Origin: an uncultured Clostridia bacterium
GTDB taxonomy: Bacteria; Bacillota; Clostridia; Oscillospirales; Acutalibacteraceae
DNA: 64,000 nt
Assembly (NCBI GenBank): GCA_947584595.1
Contig: CANPWP010000007.1
Span: 1 to 64,000 of the forward strand
Direction: 5' to 3'
The position numbers and the translations under genes are program-made. The notes beneath the pieces are model-generated. The model did not search any database. It had not been told where the DNA came from and worked only from the letters and a program-made list of their open reading frames with translations. Below, piece after piece: positions 36,599 through 46,300 of this stretch (position 1 is its first letter; each line of letters begins with the position of its first letter).

Positions 36599-37548
36599 AA
36601 TTCAGGGCCTTTGATTTTGAGAATAAAGAAATTTTACTTCCCGATTTTTTAGAATTTGAGCTTCAAAAAGAAGAGAATGTTCCTGCCGATTACTTAGAGG
36701 TTAAATTTAGAAGCTTTAAAAATGCCGAAAATATAAATTATATAAGACTTTTTAATAATAATATACTTGTTTTTTTCGGCATATGCGATGAAATTTTATT
36801 TTCAAAGGATTCATCGGGAGCGTTCGTTACCCTTTATTTCAGAAATAAAATGGCTCTTTTAATTGATAACGAGGCTTTGCCTCATGAATTTAATAACGCG
36901 ACCGCAAGAGTTCTTTTTGACAAATATATAAAACAGCTTGGATTTAAAAATTTTATAGCTGATGACAGAGCTTTAACAGGAAAATTTATTGTTGAAAAGG
37001 GTGAAAGCATATATGACGCTCTTTATAATTTTAGTAAGCTGAATTATTCATCTGCACCTTATTTGTCTGATGAAGATACAATATCATTTATTAATAACAA
37101 TAAAAATGATTTATATACTTTGTTTTCAGACACAGAAAATTCGGATTATCAATACAGAAAGATTGAATGTTCAAAATTCCCTTATAAGCTGATTTCAAAA
37201 ATAAATGTTAAAACCTCTGCAAGCGATTATTATAAAACGGATGTAAAAAATGACTTTGCTTTGGAAAAGGGTATTGTAAGAGAAAGATATTTAGACGCCT
37301 GCAATTTAGTTACGTCAATGTCATCTGCTCAGAAGATGATTAACAACAGCAACAATGAATTTGAGGAATACAGGCTTTACTTTAACAGTTTGATTTTTAA
37401 TTCTGTTTACGAAAAATGTTCAATAATCGATTATTATCTCGGCAATATTGAAAATCTATATATTTCAAAAATTATTGTCGGTTCTGATATGAACGGATAT
37501 TATTCAAAAATAACTCTGAAAAAGGAGGAACGGTATGTGGTTGCTTGA
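36592..37548 (+). CDS. Baseplate hub protein (XkdQ/gpD-like)
   Basis: The 318-residue beta-rich protein lies between the LysM and spike genes, the position of XkdQ and related gp27/gpD hub proteins that form the trimeric ring around the spike. Middle and C-terminal strands such as RKIECSKFPYKLISKINV fit that family. It overlaps the spike gene by 14 bases. Confidence 0.7.
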   Translation: MLKFRAFDFENKEILLPDFLEFELQKEENVPADYLEVKFRSFKNAENINYIRLFNNNILVFFGICDEILFSKDSSGAFVTLYFRNKMALLIDNEALPHEFNNATARVLFDKYIKQLGFKNFIADDRALTGKFIVEKGESIYDALYNFSKLNYSSAPYLSDEDTISFINNNKNDLYTLFSDTENSDYQYRKIECSKFPYKLISKINVKTSASDYYKTDVKNDFALEKGIVRERYLDACNLVTSMSSAQKMINNSNNEFEEYRLYFNSLIFNSVYEKCSIIDYYLGNIENLYISKIIVGSDMNGYYSKITLKKEERYVVA

Positions 37549-37867
37549 TTATATAACAGAAAATAAAAACAATAAAAAATCCGCTGAAAGCGGAAAGGTA
37601 ACATATTCTGACAGTGAAGATATGGGAGTTATATCCTCCAATATGTTTCAGTCATTAAAACAGGTTTTTCCTTACGGAGTAATAAGCGTTCTGCCTGAGG
37701 GTGAAAACGCAGTTGTTTTGCCTTTAAAGGACGGCAGGCTCTGTTTAGGGACTGTGTCCGAAAACATAGGTCTGGAACCGGGTGAGCTTTATCTTTATTC
37801 AAAGGGCGGGGCCAGCATATATCTTTCCAACGACGGCAAGGTTTACATAAACGGAGAGGAGATATAA
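37535..37867 (+). CDS. Baseplate spike protein (gpV/gp45-like)
   Basis: The 110-residue protein has an OB-like core (VFPYGVISVLPEGENAVVLPLKDGRLCLGTV) and a short C-terminal beta-helix-like repeat (LYLYSKGGASIYLSNDGKVYING), as in membrane-puncturing tail spikes. It is short for the family. It shares one base with the next gene. Confidence 0.7.
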   Translation: MWLLDYITENKNNKKSAESGKVTYSDSEDMGVISSNMFQSLKQVFPYGVISVLPEGENAVVLPLKDGRLCLGTVSENIGLEPGELYLYSKGGASIYLSNDGKVYINGEEI

Positions 37868-38214
37868 TGGACGCAAAAATTGTGAACAGGGATATTGCTA
37901 TAGATAATATAGGAAACTATAAAATGACTGACGGTTTTGATGAAATTATCCAACAAATAATTATAAATATGTCAGTGCCGAAAGGAAAATTTATTTATGA
38001 CAGGAACTTAGGTTCATATTGCAGAGATTGCAAGGATATCAACGATTTAAAAACGATTGAAATGCTTATTAATGAAAGCCTTGTTAATATGTATGATGTT
38101 TATGTAAAGGTGACAAAGGCTAAAATGTTTTCAAATAATTTAAGACTGAATTTAAATATTTCATATAAAGAATTAAGTGCAGATAAAGAGGTGATAATTT
38201 ATGATTACATATGA
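37867..38214 (+). CDS. Baseplate wedge protein, gp25/XkdS-like
   Basis: The 115-residue protein follows the spike gene at the gp25/XkdS position. DGFDEIIQQIIINMSVPKGKFIYDRNLGSY resembles the gp25-like core (a stretch ending in R-x-x-G). In contractile particles this component connects baseplate and sheath, so its retention without a visible sheath gene is odd. Confidence 0.7.
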   Translation: MDAKIVNRDIAIDNIGNYKMTDGFDEIIQQIIINMSVPKGKFIYDRNLGSYCRDCKDINDLKTIEMLINESLVNMYDVYVKVTKAKMFSNNLRLNLNISYKELSADKEVIIYDYI

Positions 38215-39259
38215 TGAAATTTATAAAAGAATGTTAGATGATTATTACACCCGGACAAATTTTTATCCCTCGGAATCATCAGATATTGCAATAAGGCTTA
38301 AAGTTCTTGCCGGAGAAATATTTTCCGCCTATATGAATTTAGAGTTTATTAAAAAGCAAATGTTTCTGACTACTGCAACAGGAGAGTATATTGATTACCA
38401 TGCAAGTCAAAGAGGCTTAATAAGAAAAAGCGGAACTAAAGCAACGGGAACAGTAGATTTCAGAACATCAGCACCTGCACAAAGCTCAATATTTATTCCC
38501 AAGGGTACAATAGTTTCGACTGCCGGAGAAGATCCTGTCCTTTTTGAAACATCGTCTGATACCACTCTTTTATCAGGTCAGTCAAGAGTCACCTCAAACT
38601 GCACAGCACTTAAGGAAGGCAGCAGCGGTAATATCAGGGTGAATTCAATCAGCGTTATAGTTACACCTATAAGCGGTATTACGTCTGTTTTAAATACACT
38701 TGCATTTACCGGAGGAGCAGATGAGGAAAATGATGAAGAATTTAAGCAGAGAATAGAAGAATCTATTATAAATGTGTCAAACGGGGCAAATTCCGCTTAT
38801 TACCGAAAACTTGCCTTAAGCGTTGAAGGCGTAGAGGGAGTCGGAATAATTCCTAAAAACAGAGGGGTAGGAACTGTCGATATTTTTATCTGCGCAAAGG
38901 GTGCTGTGGCAAATTCAGCATTAGTACAAAAGGTACAAAGCCTGATTAATGAATATAAAGAGATTAATACCGACGTATTAGTTAAAAGCGCAAGCGTATG
39001 GAATTTTCCTTTATCTCTTTCTGTTTCCGTTAAGCCGGGGTATGACTTTAATACGGTAAAAACGAATCTTACAGCTAATCTGAGAGAGTTTGTTTCATCG
39101 CTGGGAGTTGGGAAAAGCGTTTACGAGGCAGATATTGCAGATGTTATATATCATACCGACGGAGTAGACAGGTATTTTCTGTCTTTTTCAGACAGTACGG
39201 TTTCTCAGGACCAGTTTGCTAACCTGACAACGGTAACTATTACGGAAAGGAGCAGCTAA
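38201..39259 (+). CDS. Baseplate J-like protein (XkdT/gp6-like)
   Basis: The 352-residue protein matches the baseplate J family: N-terminal YHASQRGLIRKSGTKATGTVDF, the central GGADEENDEEFKQRIEES motif and C-terminal DVIYHTDGVDRYFL. It builds the wedges that surround the hub. It overlaps both neighbours (14 bases and one base), which is typical of intact phage operons. Confidence 0.92.
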   Translation: MITYDEIYKRMLDDYYTRTNFYPSESSDIAIRLKVLAGEIFSAYMNLEFIKKQMFLTTATGEYIDYHASQRGLIRKSGTKATGTVDFRTSAPAQSSIFIPKGTIVSTAGEDPVLFETSSDTTLLSGQSRVTSNCTALKEGSSGNIRVNSISVIVTPISGITSVLNTLAFTGGADEENDEEFKQRIEESIINVSNGANSAYYRKLALSVEGVEGVGIIPKNRGVGTVDIFICAKGAVANSALVQKVQSLINEYKEINTDVLVKSASVWNFPLSLSVSVKPGYDFNTVKTNLTANLREFVSSLGVGKSVYEADIADVIYHTDGVDRYFLSFSDSTVSQDQFANLTTVTITERSS

Positions 39260-39825
39260 TGTCAGTTATAAGTTCTTTAATTAAAGTTCTTACACCTCTT
39301 AATATTTATAATATTACCTACGGTACAAATATATATAATGAACTCAATGTGTATGCAAAGGAGCTGGACAGATTAAATCTTGAAATAGATACTCTTTTAA
39401 GGGAAGCCTTTGTTTATACGGCGGAAAGTTACGGACTTGCAAATATTGAAAAGATATATACTGCTGAGGATACATTAAATACCGCACAGACAAGGCGTGA
39501 AAAAATACTTGAAAGACTGAGCATTAATGACAATTATTTTACATTAAAGGATATGGAAAAATCCTTGTTGAGCTTGGGAGTTAAAAAGTATAGAATAATT
39601 GAATATCCCTCAAAATGTCTGATCGTGTTTGAAATTTCGGGTAAATATACAGATGCACAAATAAATTTCATTAGAGCAGAAATTCAAAAACTTGCTCCTG
39701 TTACTTTTGAAGTTGAAATTTACTTCGGAGGATTAAGCTGGAGCGAATTTGAGAGTAAAGACTTAAATTTCAGCAATATGGAGCTACAAAATTTATCCTG
39801 GGAACAAATTGATAAATTAGAATAA
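39259..39825 (+). CDS. Tail protein I-like (XkdU/DUF2313) baseplate protein
   Basis: The 188-residue protein follows baseplate J as in PBSX and P2-like phages. It has a helical N-terminal part (NELNVYAKELDRLNLEIDTLLREAFVYTA) and a C-terminal half with IRAEIQKLAPVTFEVEIYFGG, typical of the family. It links baseplate and fibre. The frame is intact. Confidence 0.8.
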   Translation: MSVISSLIKVLTPLNIYNITYGTNIYNELNVYAKELDRLNLEIDTLLREAFVYTAESYGLANIEKIYTAEDTLNTAQTRREKILERLSINDNYFTLKDMEKSLLSLGVKKYRIIEYPSKCLIVFEISGKYTDAQINFIRAEIQKLAPVTFEVEIYFGGLSWSEFESKDLNFSNMELQNLSWEQIDKLE

Positions 39826-39840
39826 AGAAAGGAAGCTAAA

Positions 39841-40311
39841 ATGTCATCAACAAACAAAACAACCAATCTTAAACTAAACAGCTGGATTTCATCCGATAAA
39901 CCGAAACGTGTGGATTTTGTGGAGGATAATACTATAATTGATGAAAAGCTGGGAGGACATATACTTAATACAAATATTCACTTAACAACACAGGAAAGAG
40001 AAAAGCTCAACTCTATGGTCTATGCAACAAGCTATTCGGGAACAGGTACGCAGAGCCGCAGTTTTAATTTAACATTTGCTCCGTCGTTCGTTGTTGTTTT
40101 TAAAAGATATGACAGCTTTAACAGCTATGTTTCAAGCGGTAATTATACAAAGATAAACGGAGCTTTTTTCTCGACAAAAGAAACTGCAGATGACTGCGGA
40201 AGTATAAGCGGTACATCTATTACAGTCAAGCAAAGCACTTCGGCATCGGACGGTATATTTTATAATCTTAATGAGCAGTACGGACAGTATGTAATAGTCG
40301 CTTTTAGGTGA
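39841..40311 (+). CDS. Short tail-fibre/receptor-binding-like protein
   Basis: The 156-residue protein begins with a fibre-type attachment segment (TNKTTNLKLNSWISSDKPKRVDFVEDNTIIDEKLG, also seen in Clostridial phage fibres). A Ser/Thr-rich beta region follows (SYSGTGTQSRSFNLTFAPSFVVV). It is short for a host-recognition fibre. It is the last phage-type gene; no holin, endolysin or chaperone follows. Confidence 0.75.
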   Translation: MSSTNKTTNLKLNSWISSDKPKRVDFVEDNTIIDEKLGGHILNTNIHLTTQEREKLNSMVYATSYSGTGTQSRSFNLTFAPSFVVVFKRYDSFNSYVSSGNYTKINGAFFSTKETADDCGSISGTSITVKQSTSASDGIFYNLNEQYGQYVIVAFR

Positions 40312-40390
40312 AATTTGTAATAATTACTCATATTTTGCTATTTACAAAAAGGTGTTTGCCTGTTAAAATTATTGTGAGGTGACTTGATTA

Positions 40391-40849
40391 ATGGGTAAAA
40401 AAGTATTTTCAGCCGTATTAGTTTTTTTAATGCTGTGTCTGAGCTTAGCAGTATGCGGATGTGATGCGTCTGCACCCACAAATGATACAGCTTCGGTTAT
40501 TGATGAAGAATACGGTATTGATGTATTAATGGACAATTTTATAGACGCAATAAACAGGCACGACGAGGAACAATATAACAGTTTAATAACAGACAAAATG
40601 AAATCCTCAAATAATGATATCAACACATACTTTAACAAAATAAGCGGATTTTCAGTAGAAACAATAGCATATGACGGAAGAACTCAGGATGGAGAAAAAT
40701 TAAATATACTTATCCACTATCATGTAGCATTCTCCGATGAATATAAAGGCACTCAGTACAAAGTGGGTGAAAACAATGTATCAAATACTTTTACGTTTGT
40801 AAAAGAGGGATATAACTACAAGATAGACTCAATCAACTATTACAAATAA
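40391..40849 (+). CDS. Small lipoprotein with NTF2-like-looking domain, end of phage-derived block
   Basis: The 152-residue protein has a signal peptide with lipobox AVCGC, so it should be anchored outside the membrane. The rest (DNFIDAINRHDEEQYNSLI onward, ending in beta strands) looks like a small NTF2/DUF-type fold. It lies 79 bases after the fibre gene on the same strand, with ribosome site GAGGTGA, and before a strong terminator. It may belong to the same transcription unit. Roles such as surface exclusion are possible but unproven. Confidence 0.75.
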   Translation: MGKKVFSAVLVFLMLCLSLAVCGCDASAPTNDTASVIDEEYGIDVLMDNFIDAINRHDEEQYNSLITDKMKSSNNDINTYFNKISGFSVETIAYDGRTQDGEKLNILIHYHVAFSDEYKGTQYKVGENNVSNTFTFVKEGYNYKIDSINYYK

Positions 40850-40878
40850 AGATATTAATACTAAAATAATAAAAACAT

Positions 40879-40918
40879 AAAAAGGAGTCTTGATTTTAAA
40901 AAATCAGGGCTCCTTTTT
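40879..40918 (+). terminator. Terminator closing the phage-derived block
   Basis: Stem AAAAAGGAG...TTGATTTT / AAATCA...CTCCTTTTT with a small internal bulge and T run, 30 bases after the lipoprotein stop. Confidence 0.8.
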
Positions 40919-40948
40919 AAACTGTATTTTTACAAAGGCAGAGAAAAC

Positions 40949-40969
40949 GCTCCGATTGATTATCGGAGC
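40949..40969. terminator. Terminator between convergent genes
   Basis: Stem GCTCCGAT / ATCGGAGC with a 5-base loop, T-rich on both sides, just before the end of the minus-strand acidic protein gene. Confidence 0.7.
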
Positions 40970-40975
40970 ATTTTT

Positions 40976-41929
40976 CTATCTGTATCTGTTTCTATTATTC
41001 TTGTTTTTCGGAAGAATTATATCCGCCGTATCATCAATACGATTTCTGCTTGTTAACTTTTTAGATTTTCTTTTGCTGATTGAAAATCCGTCATCATAAT
41101 CATTTTTTGCCTTATATGATGAGCGGCTGTTTGTTCTTTTAGCAGAAGAATTATGAGCGCCTGAACTGCCTGCATAAGCAAGTTTTTTCTTATTGTTCAA
41201 ATAAGTTATAGTTGCATAAGCAATTCCGATAATAGATAATATGACTAATACAGCGCCTAATATAAGCATCCAGAGTCCGTTATCAGAAGAACTGTTGTTT
41301 TTCTTAATAAAGTTAAAGTCGTCACCGTCATCGGTATTCTCTGCATTTTGAAGACTTAACGCAATTGAATTCCAATCGCTGTCCGAAAGTTCAGGGTCGT
41401 CAACACTATTGTCTGTTTTATATAAATTTACTTCTGAAGGTGTTTGATAGTCGCCTGAGTTATAGTTATAGTCTGAATTTTCATCATAGTTTGAATTTTC
41501 ATCATAGTTTGAATTTTCGTCATAAGAATTATTGTAGTCATATGAATTGTAATCCTCATATGAATTATTATCTTCATAAGAACCATAACCGTCATAGTTA
41601 TTGTTATCGTTATTGCCATAATCGGTATTTCCGTCATCGGAATTATCAGAGACAACGCTGTCTGAATCAGAACTTCCGTAATCTGAATAATCATCATAAG
41701 AGTTATCATCGCTTACGTTGCCGTCATTGTAATCAGTCTGCGTGTCGTTATTATCATTGTTATCAATATCGCCGGTCGTATTATCATAACCGGGGTCAAC
41801 CTGAGAAACATCTGAATTAACATCATCGCTGTATAAATCGTCTTCTTCAGCATACGCTGTGAACGAAAATACTGACAGGCAAATTATTAAAAAAAGGGCA
41901 AAAGTTTTAATTTTTGATGTTTGTTTCAT
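40976..41929 (-). CDS. Secreted/membrane acidic Asp-Asn-Ser-Tyr-rich protein with basic tail
   Basis: The 317-residue protein has a signal peptide (to about residue 28). A very acidic, low-complexity extracellular segment (about 29-210) follows, with tandem NYDENS hexapeptides encoded by 18-base DNA repeats near 41470-41523. Next come one transmembrane helix (GLWMLILGAVLVILSIIGIAYA, about 219-241) and a strongly basic cytoplasmic tail (KKRKSKKLTSRNR). I know no family. The repeat-rich segment may expand or contract. Opposite charge on the two sides of the membrane is its main feature. Confidence 0.8.
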   Translation of the reverse strand: MKQTSKIKTFALFLIICLSVFSFTAYAEEDDLYSDDVNSDVSQVDPGYDNTTGDIDNNDNNDTQTDYNDGNVSDDNSYDDYSDYGSSDSDSVVSDNSDDGNTDYGNNDNNNYDGYGSYEDNNSYEDYNSYDYNNSYDENSNYDENSNYDENSDYNYNSGDYQTPSEVNLYKTDNSVDDPELSDSDWNSIALSLQNAENTDDGDDFNFIKKNNSSSDNGLWMLILGAVLVILSIIGIAYATITYLNNKKKLAYAGSSGAHNSSAKRTNSRSSYKAKNDYDDGFSISKRKSKKLTSRNRIDDTADIILPKNKNNRNRYR

Positions 41930-42021
41930 AAAAGCACCCCTTTAAGAACTTTACAGCAAAATATATGCTTTATATAGTATAACATATATTTTTTTATTTT
42001 AAAAGAGTTTTTTGAAAAAAT

Positions 42022-42044
42022 AAAGCCGCTTTAAAAGCGGCTTT
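42022..42044. terminator. Terminator after PrsA/SurA-like gene
   Basis: Stem AAAGCCGCTTT / AAGCGGCTTTA with a short loop, immediately downstream of the minus-strand lipoprotein gene. Confidence 0.75.
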
Positions 42045-42058
42045 AAAATTCTGTTGAA

Positions 42059-43228
42059 TTATGCTTCGTCCTGAGTTGAAGCGTTTGTTGTTGGTTCAAC
42101 GGGAACAAAGAACATATCAGGTGAATAGCGGTTGATCTGAGACTCATTTTTTTCTATCTTAAGATTTTTTGCTACCTCTTCAATATAATCGTTAAATTCG
42201 TCACGCTTTATATAACTGAGAACATCAGAACGGTTTGTATCTTTTGAAAGATATTCATCTGCTATCTTGCTTGCGGAACCCTTGTAAATCAAGTAAAGAA
42301 CTGCTGTATCACCGTCGCCAACCTGAAGGGTATCGGCTGTGCCTTCTTTCATTTCTTTAAGCTTTCCTTTTATCTCGTCACCGATTGAACTGTTTTCAAG
42401 GTCTTCTGTACCTGACTGTGACGGATCGCTTGTAATTTCATTTGCTTCCATATATGTTTTTAATACATTATCAAAGGTTTTTCCTGATTTAATGTCATCT
42501 ACATAACCTTCAAGTTCATCTTCAATTTTTTTCTTTTCATCATCGGATAAAGCAGTATTTGTTGAGTTGCCGTCATCATTTGTGTCTGTTGTGTAAAGGT
42601 TAACTGAGAAGAAACTGTAGTCTGTATAGTTTTCATTAAAATAGTCCTTAATTTCATCGTCAGAAACTTCTTTAACGCCGCCTTTTCCGTAAATACCTTC
42701 ATACAAAGCTGATTCTTTTGCCATTGCTGCGTAAGATGAAATATAAAAGCTGTCAAAAGAAATACCGTATGGCTCAAGTTCTGCACTCATTGGGTTAAAG
42801 TATCCATATGATGCATAAGAACCTATATCCCATATGTTTTGAGCATTTGATTTTGCTTCGTCTAATGTAGCTGTATCAACGGTTATGTTGTACTTTGCAA
42901 GCTCACTGTCTGCTGCAAGAATTCTTCTGGTTATTTTATCAGCCTCATTAAGAATCCAAGTTTTTGCGATTTCAGTCTTACCGTCATCGTCAGTAATTTC
43001 TAAGTCCATAAAAGACTTGTCGGAGCTGTAATTCTCATTTTTCTGAGCATAAGACTGAGCCTGATTATATGCTTGATAGAGTGAATAAATATAAACGCCG
43101 ATAGAAAGCTCATTATCGCCGTATCTGTAACTCCATTCTTTTGAAAGGCTGACCGGTGTACAGCCTGCACTGAGTGCAATCATAACTGCTGCCAAAAGAA
43201 AAGCAGCAACTTTTTTAAACGGTTTCAT
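42059..43228 (-). CDS. PrsA/SurA-like lipoprotein foldase
   Basis: The 389-residue protein has a signal peptide with lipobox SAGC, so it is membrane-anchored outside. Residues about 40-200 look like a SurA-N-type chaperone domain. About 250-320 (SDPSQSGTEDLENSSIGDEI onward to TAVLYLIYKG) resemble a weak parvulin fold, without all the usual conserved rotamase residues. It probably assists folding of exported proteins; isomerase activity is doubtful. It follows mfd on the same strand, a common clostridial arrangement. Confidence 0.75.
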   Translation of the reverse strand: MKPFKKVAAFLLAAVMIALSAGCTPVSLSKEWSYRYGDNELSIGVYIYSLYQAYNQAQSYAQKNENYSSDKSFMDLEITDDDGKTEIAKTWILNEADKITRRILAADSELAKYNITVDTATLDEAKSNAQNIWDIGSYASYGYFNPMSAELEPYGISFDSFYISSYAAMAKESALYEGIYGKGGVKEVSDDEIKDYFNENYTDYSFFSVNLYTTDTNDDGNSTNTALSDDEKKKIEDELEGYVDDIKSGKTFDNVLKTYMEANEITSDPSQSGTEDLENSSIGDEIKGKLKEMKEGTADTLQVGDGDTAVLYLIYKGSASKIADEYLSKDTNRSDVLSYIKRDEFNDYIEEVAKNLKIEKNESQINRYSPDMFFVPVEPTTNASTQDEA

Positions 43229-43352
43229 AATTTTTTACCATCCTTTATAGTTTAATATAAGGTACAGAAACTGTGCGTACTTTCTAATTATACACAAACT
43301 TTCTGCCAATGTCTATAATTTTATCAAAATTAACTTAAATTAAATTGAAAAA

Positions 43353-46300
43353 TTACTGTGAAATTTGTAATATTTCTTTCAAAGAACTTAAAGTATCAAA
43401 ATTTTTGTCGAATTTTATCGCAATATAGGGTTTTGTGCCTGCGTTGATCATACATTTTCTTTTGTATCTTGATAAAAGTTCTGACGTTAACTCACTTTTT
43501 ATATCCTTAACATACAACAGAATTGTGACGTTATTTTGTTTTATTTCTGAAATTCCTAAGTTTTGCGCTTTATTCCTGATTTCTGCAATATCAATTAATC
43601 CAAAAACAGACTGAGGAATTTTGCCAAAACGGTCAAGAAGCTCGTCTTTAACGTCGGCACTGTCCTCATCTGTACGGATATCGGCAATTCTTCTGTAAAT
43701 ATCGAGTCTTTGAGATAGGTTAGAAATATAATCTTCGGGAATATGAGCCTGAACCTGAACGTCTATAAGACAGTCGTTATCTTTATTTTGGGGTATTTCT
43801 CCTTTTTCTTCGGATACAGCCTCATCCAAAAGTTTTAAATACATATCGTATCCTACGTCTTCCATATGGCCGTGCTGCTGGGCGCCCAGAATATTGCCTG
43901 CTCCTCTTAACTCAAGGTCACGCATTGCAATTTTAAAGCCTGAGCCAAATTCCGTAAACTCTCTTATGGCGGTCAAACGCTTTTGAGAAATATCGGAAAG
44001 AACCTTTCCGGGATTGAATGTAAAGTAAGCATAAGCCCTTCTGGAACTTCTGCCCACACGTCCTCTTATCTGATGAAGCTGAGAAAGTCCCATATGATCG
44101 GCATTTTCAATGATAAGGGTGTTTGTATTAGGCAAATCTACGCCCGTTTCTATAATTGTGGTACAGACAAGCAGGTTTATTTCCTGATTAAGCATTTTCT
44201 CCCATACTTCTGAAAGCTCTTTTTCATTCATTTTTCCGTGAGCGACTGCAATTTTTGCCTCCGGAATCATAGCCTCCAGTTTTACTGCTTTGTCAAGTAT
44301 TGTTTCAACCTTGTTGTATAAGTAGAATACCTGACCGCCTCGGCGGATTTCTTTTCTTATGGCTTCTGCAATAATACCGTTGTCGTGTTCAAGAACATAT
44401 GTCTGGACAGGGTGGCGGTTTTGGGGTGCTTCTTCAAGTACGGACATATCTCTTATTCCGCTCATAGCCATATTTAGGGTACGGGGGATAGGCGTAGCAG
44501 AAAGTGTAAGAATATCAACATTTTTGCAAAGCTCTTTAAAGCGTTCTTTTTGTGCAACTCCGAAACGCTGTTCCTCGTCAATAATTGCAAGGCCTAAATC
44601 GTGAAATACAACATCCTTCTGAACAAGTCTGTGTGTACCTACAACGATATCTATTTCTCCTCTTGAAAGTCTTTTTATAATTTCTTTTTGCTGTTTTGGG
44701 GTTTTAAATCTTGATAAAAGCTCAATTCTTACCGGATAATCTTCAAATCTTCTGACAATGGTCTGATAATGCTGCCATGCAAGAATTGTTGTAGGACAGA
44801 GAAGAGCGCACTGCTTTGAGTCGGAAACACATTTAAAGGCGGCTCTTAATGCGACCTCTGTTTTACCAAAGCCTACATCTCCGCATAGAAGTCTGTCCAT
44901 AGGCGATACTTTTTCCATATCGGACTTTATTTCATCGCAGCATCTAAGCTGGTCCTGAGTTTCTTCAAATTCAAACCGGCTTTCAAAATCACGCTGCCAT
45001 TCATTATCCCGTGAAAAGGCATATCCCTTTGTTTTGATACGCTGAGAATAAAGGGCAATAAGCTCTTTTGCCATATTTTTAACGGAACTTTTAACTCTTG
45101 CCTTGGCTTTACTCCAGTCAGAGCCTCCCAATCTGCTTAGCTTAACAGTTGAGTTTTCTCTGGGCCCTATATATTTAGCAACCATATCAAGCTGTGTTAC
45201 GGGAACATAAAGTACGTCCTGTTTTGCATATTCAATTCTGATGTAATCTTTAACAACGCCGTGAACGTCAATTTTTTTAATTCCGCCGAATATACCTATA
45301 CCGTGTGTTGAGTGGACAACATAATCACCGACCGATAAATCCGAAAGAGAGTAGATTTCCTTTGCATTTTTGGAAGTTTTCTTCTTTTTGGCCTTTGGTG
45401 CAGGCTGACTTAAACCATGACTAAATAAATAAAAGTTTGATGACGGAAATTCAAAACCGCTGCTTAAAGCTCCCGGCATAACATAAATTGAGCCTTTTTG
45501 GATTTTATCAATATCATTTACAAAAGCATTTGGAAATCCTTTTTCAAGCAGATTATCTGAGGTATATTTTGCAGATTTATCTGTTCCCGATAATACTACG
45601 ACCGTACTGTTTTTTAAATCAATTCCTTCTAAATCTTCAATCAATACCGAAATTGAGCCGTTCCAGAGTGGTAATTGCTTAAAGTTAAAGTTTAAAAGTT
45701 CCGTCAGCTTAAAATCGAAGTTTCCGTGTGCAAAGTTTTCAAGGCAGATAAGCATTTCATTTTCAAAAAATTCAGTTGCCTCTTTAAAGGTTATGTTATA
45801 TGTGTCAAAGCCTCTGCATAAAATTCCCTCTTCAAAAAAGTCGGTAAGCATTTCTTTTTGCAGAAATTCATAGGATTTTGCTCTGTCCTTTATTTTTTGA
45901 TATTCGCACAAAAATACTAAAGAGCCTTCTTCAAAATAATCAAACAGGGCAGCAGGTCTGCTGTAAATTACGGGGATAAATTTATCCATATTTCCCATAT
46001 GCAGTCCGCTTCTGATTTTATCGGCTTCCAAGTTTAAAATTTCTTTAGCCTTTTGAGCATTTTTGCCTTTCAGATATGAGGCCTTTTTCATTATTTTATC
46101 GGCTAATTCTTCATTATCTTCAACTAAAATTTCAGTAGAGGGTGTAAGAATAATTTCATCTGCTTTTTCATATCTTCTTTGAGTTTCAAGCTCAAAGTAG
46201 TTTATATCTGTGATTTCATCGCCCCAAAGCTCAACACGGACAGGATTTTTTCCATCAGGCATAAAAAAGTCAAGTATTCCGCCTCTTACGGCAAACTGAC

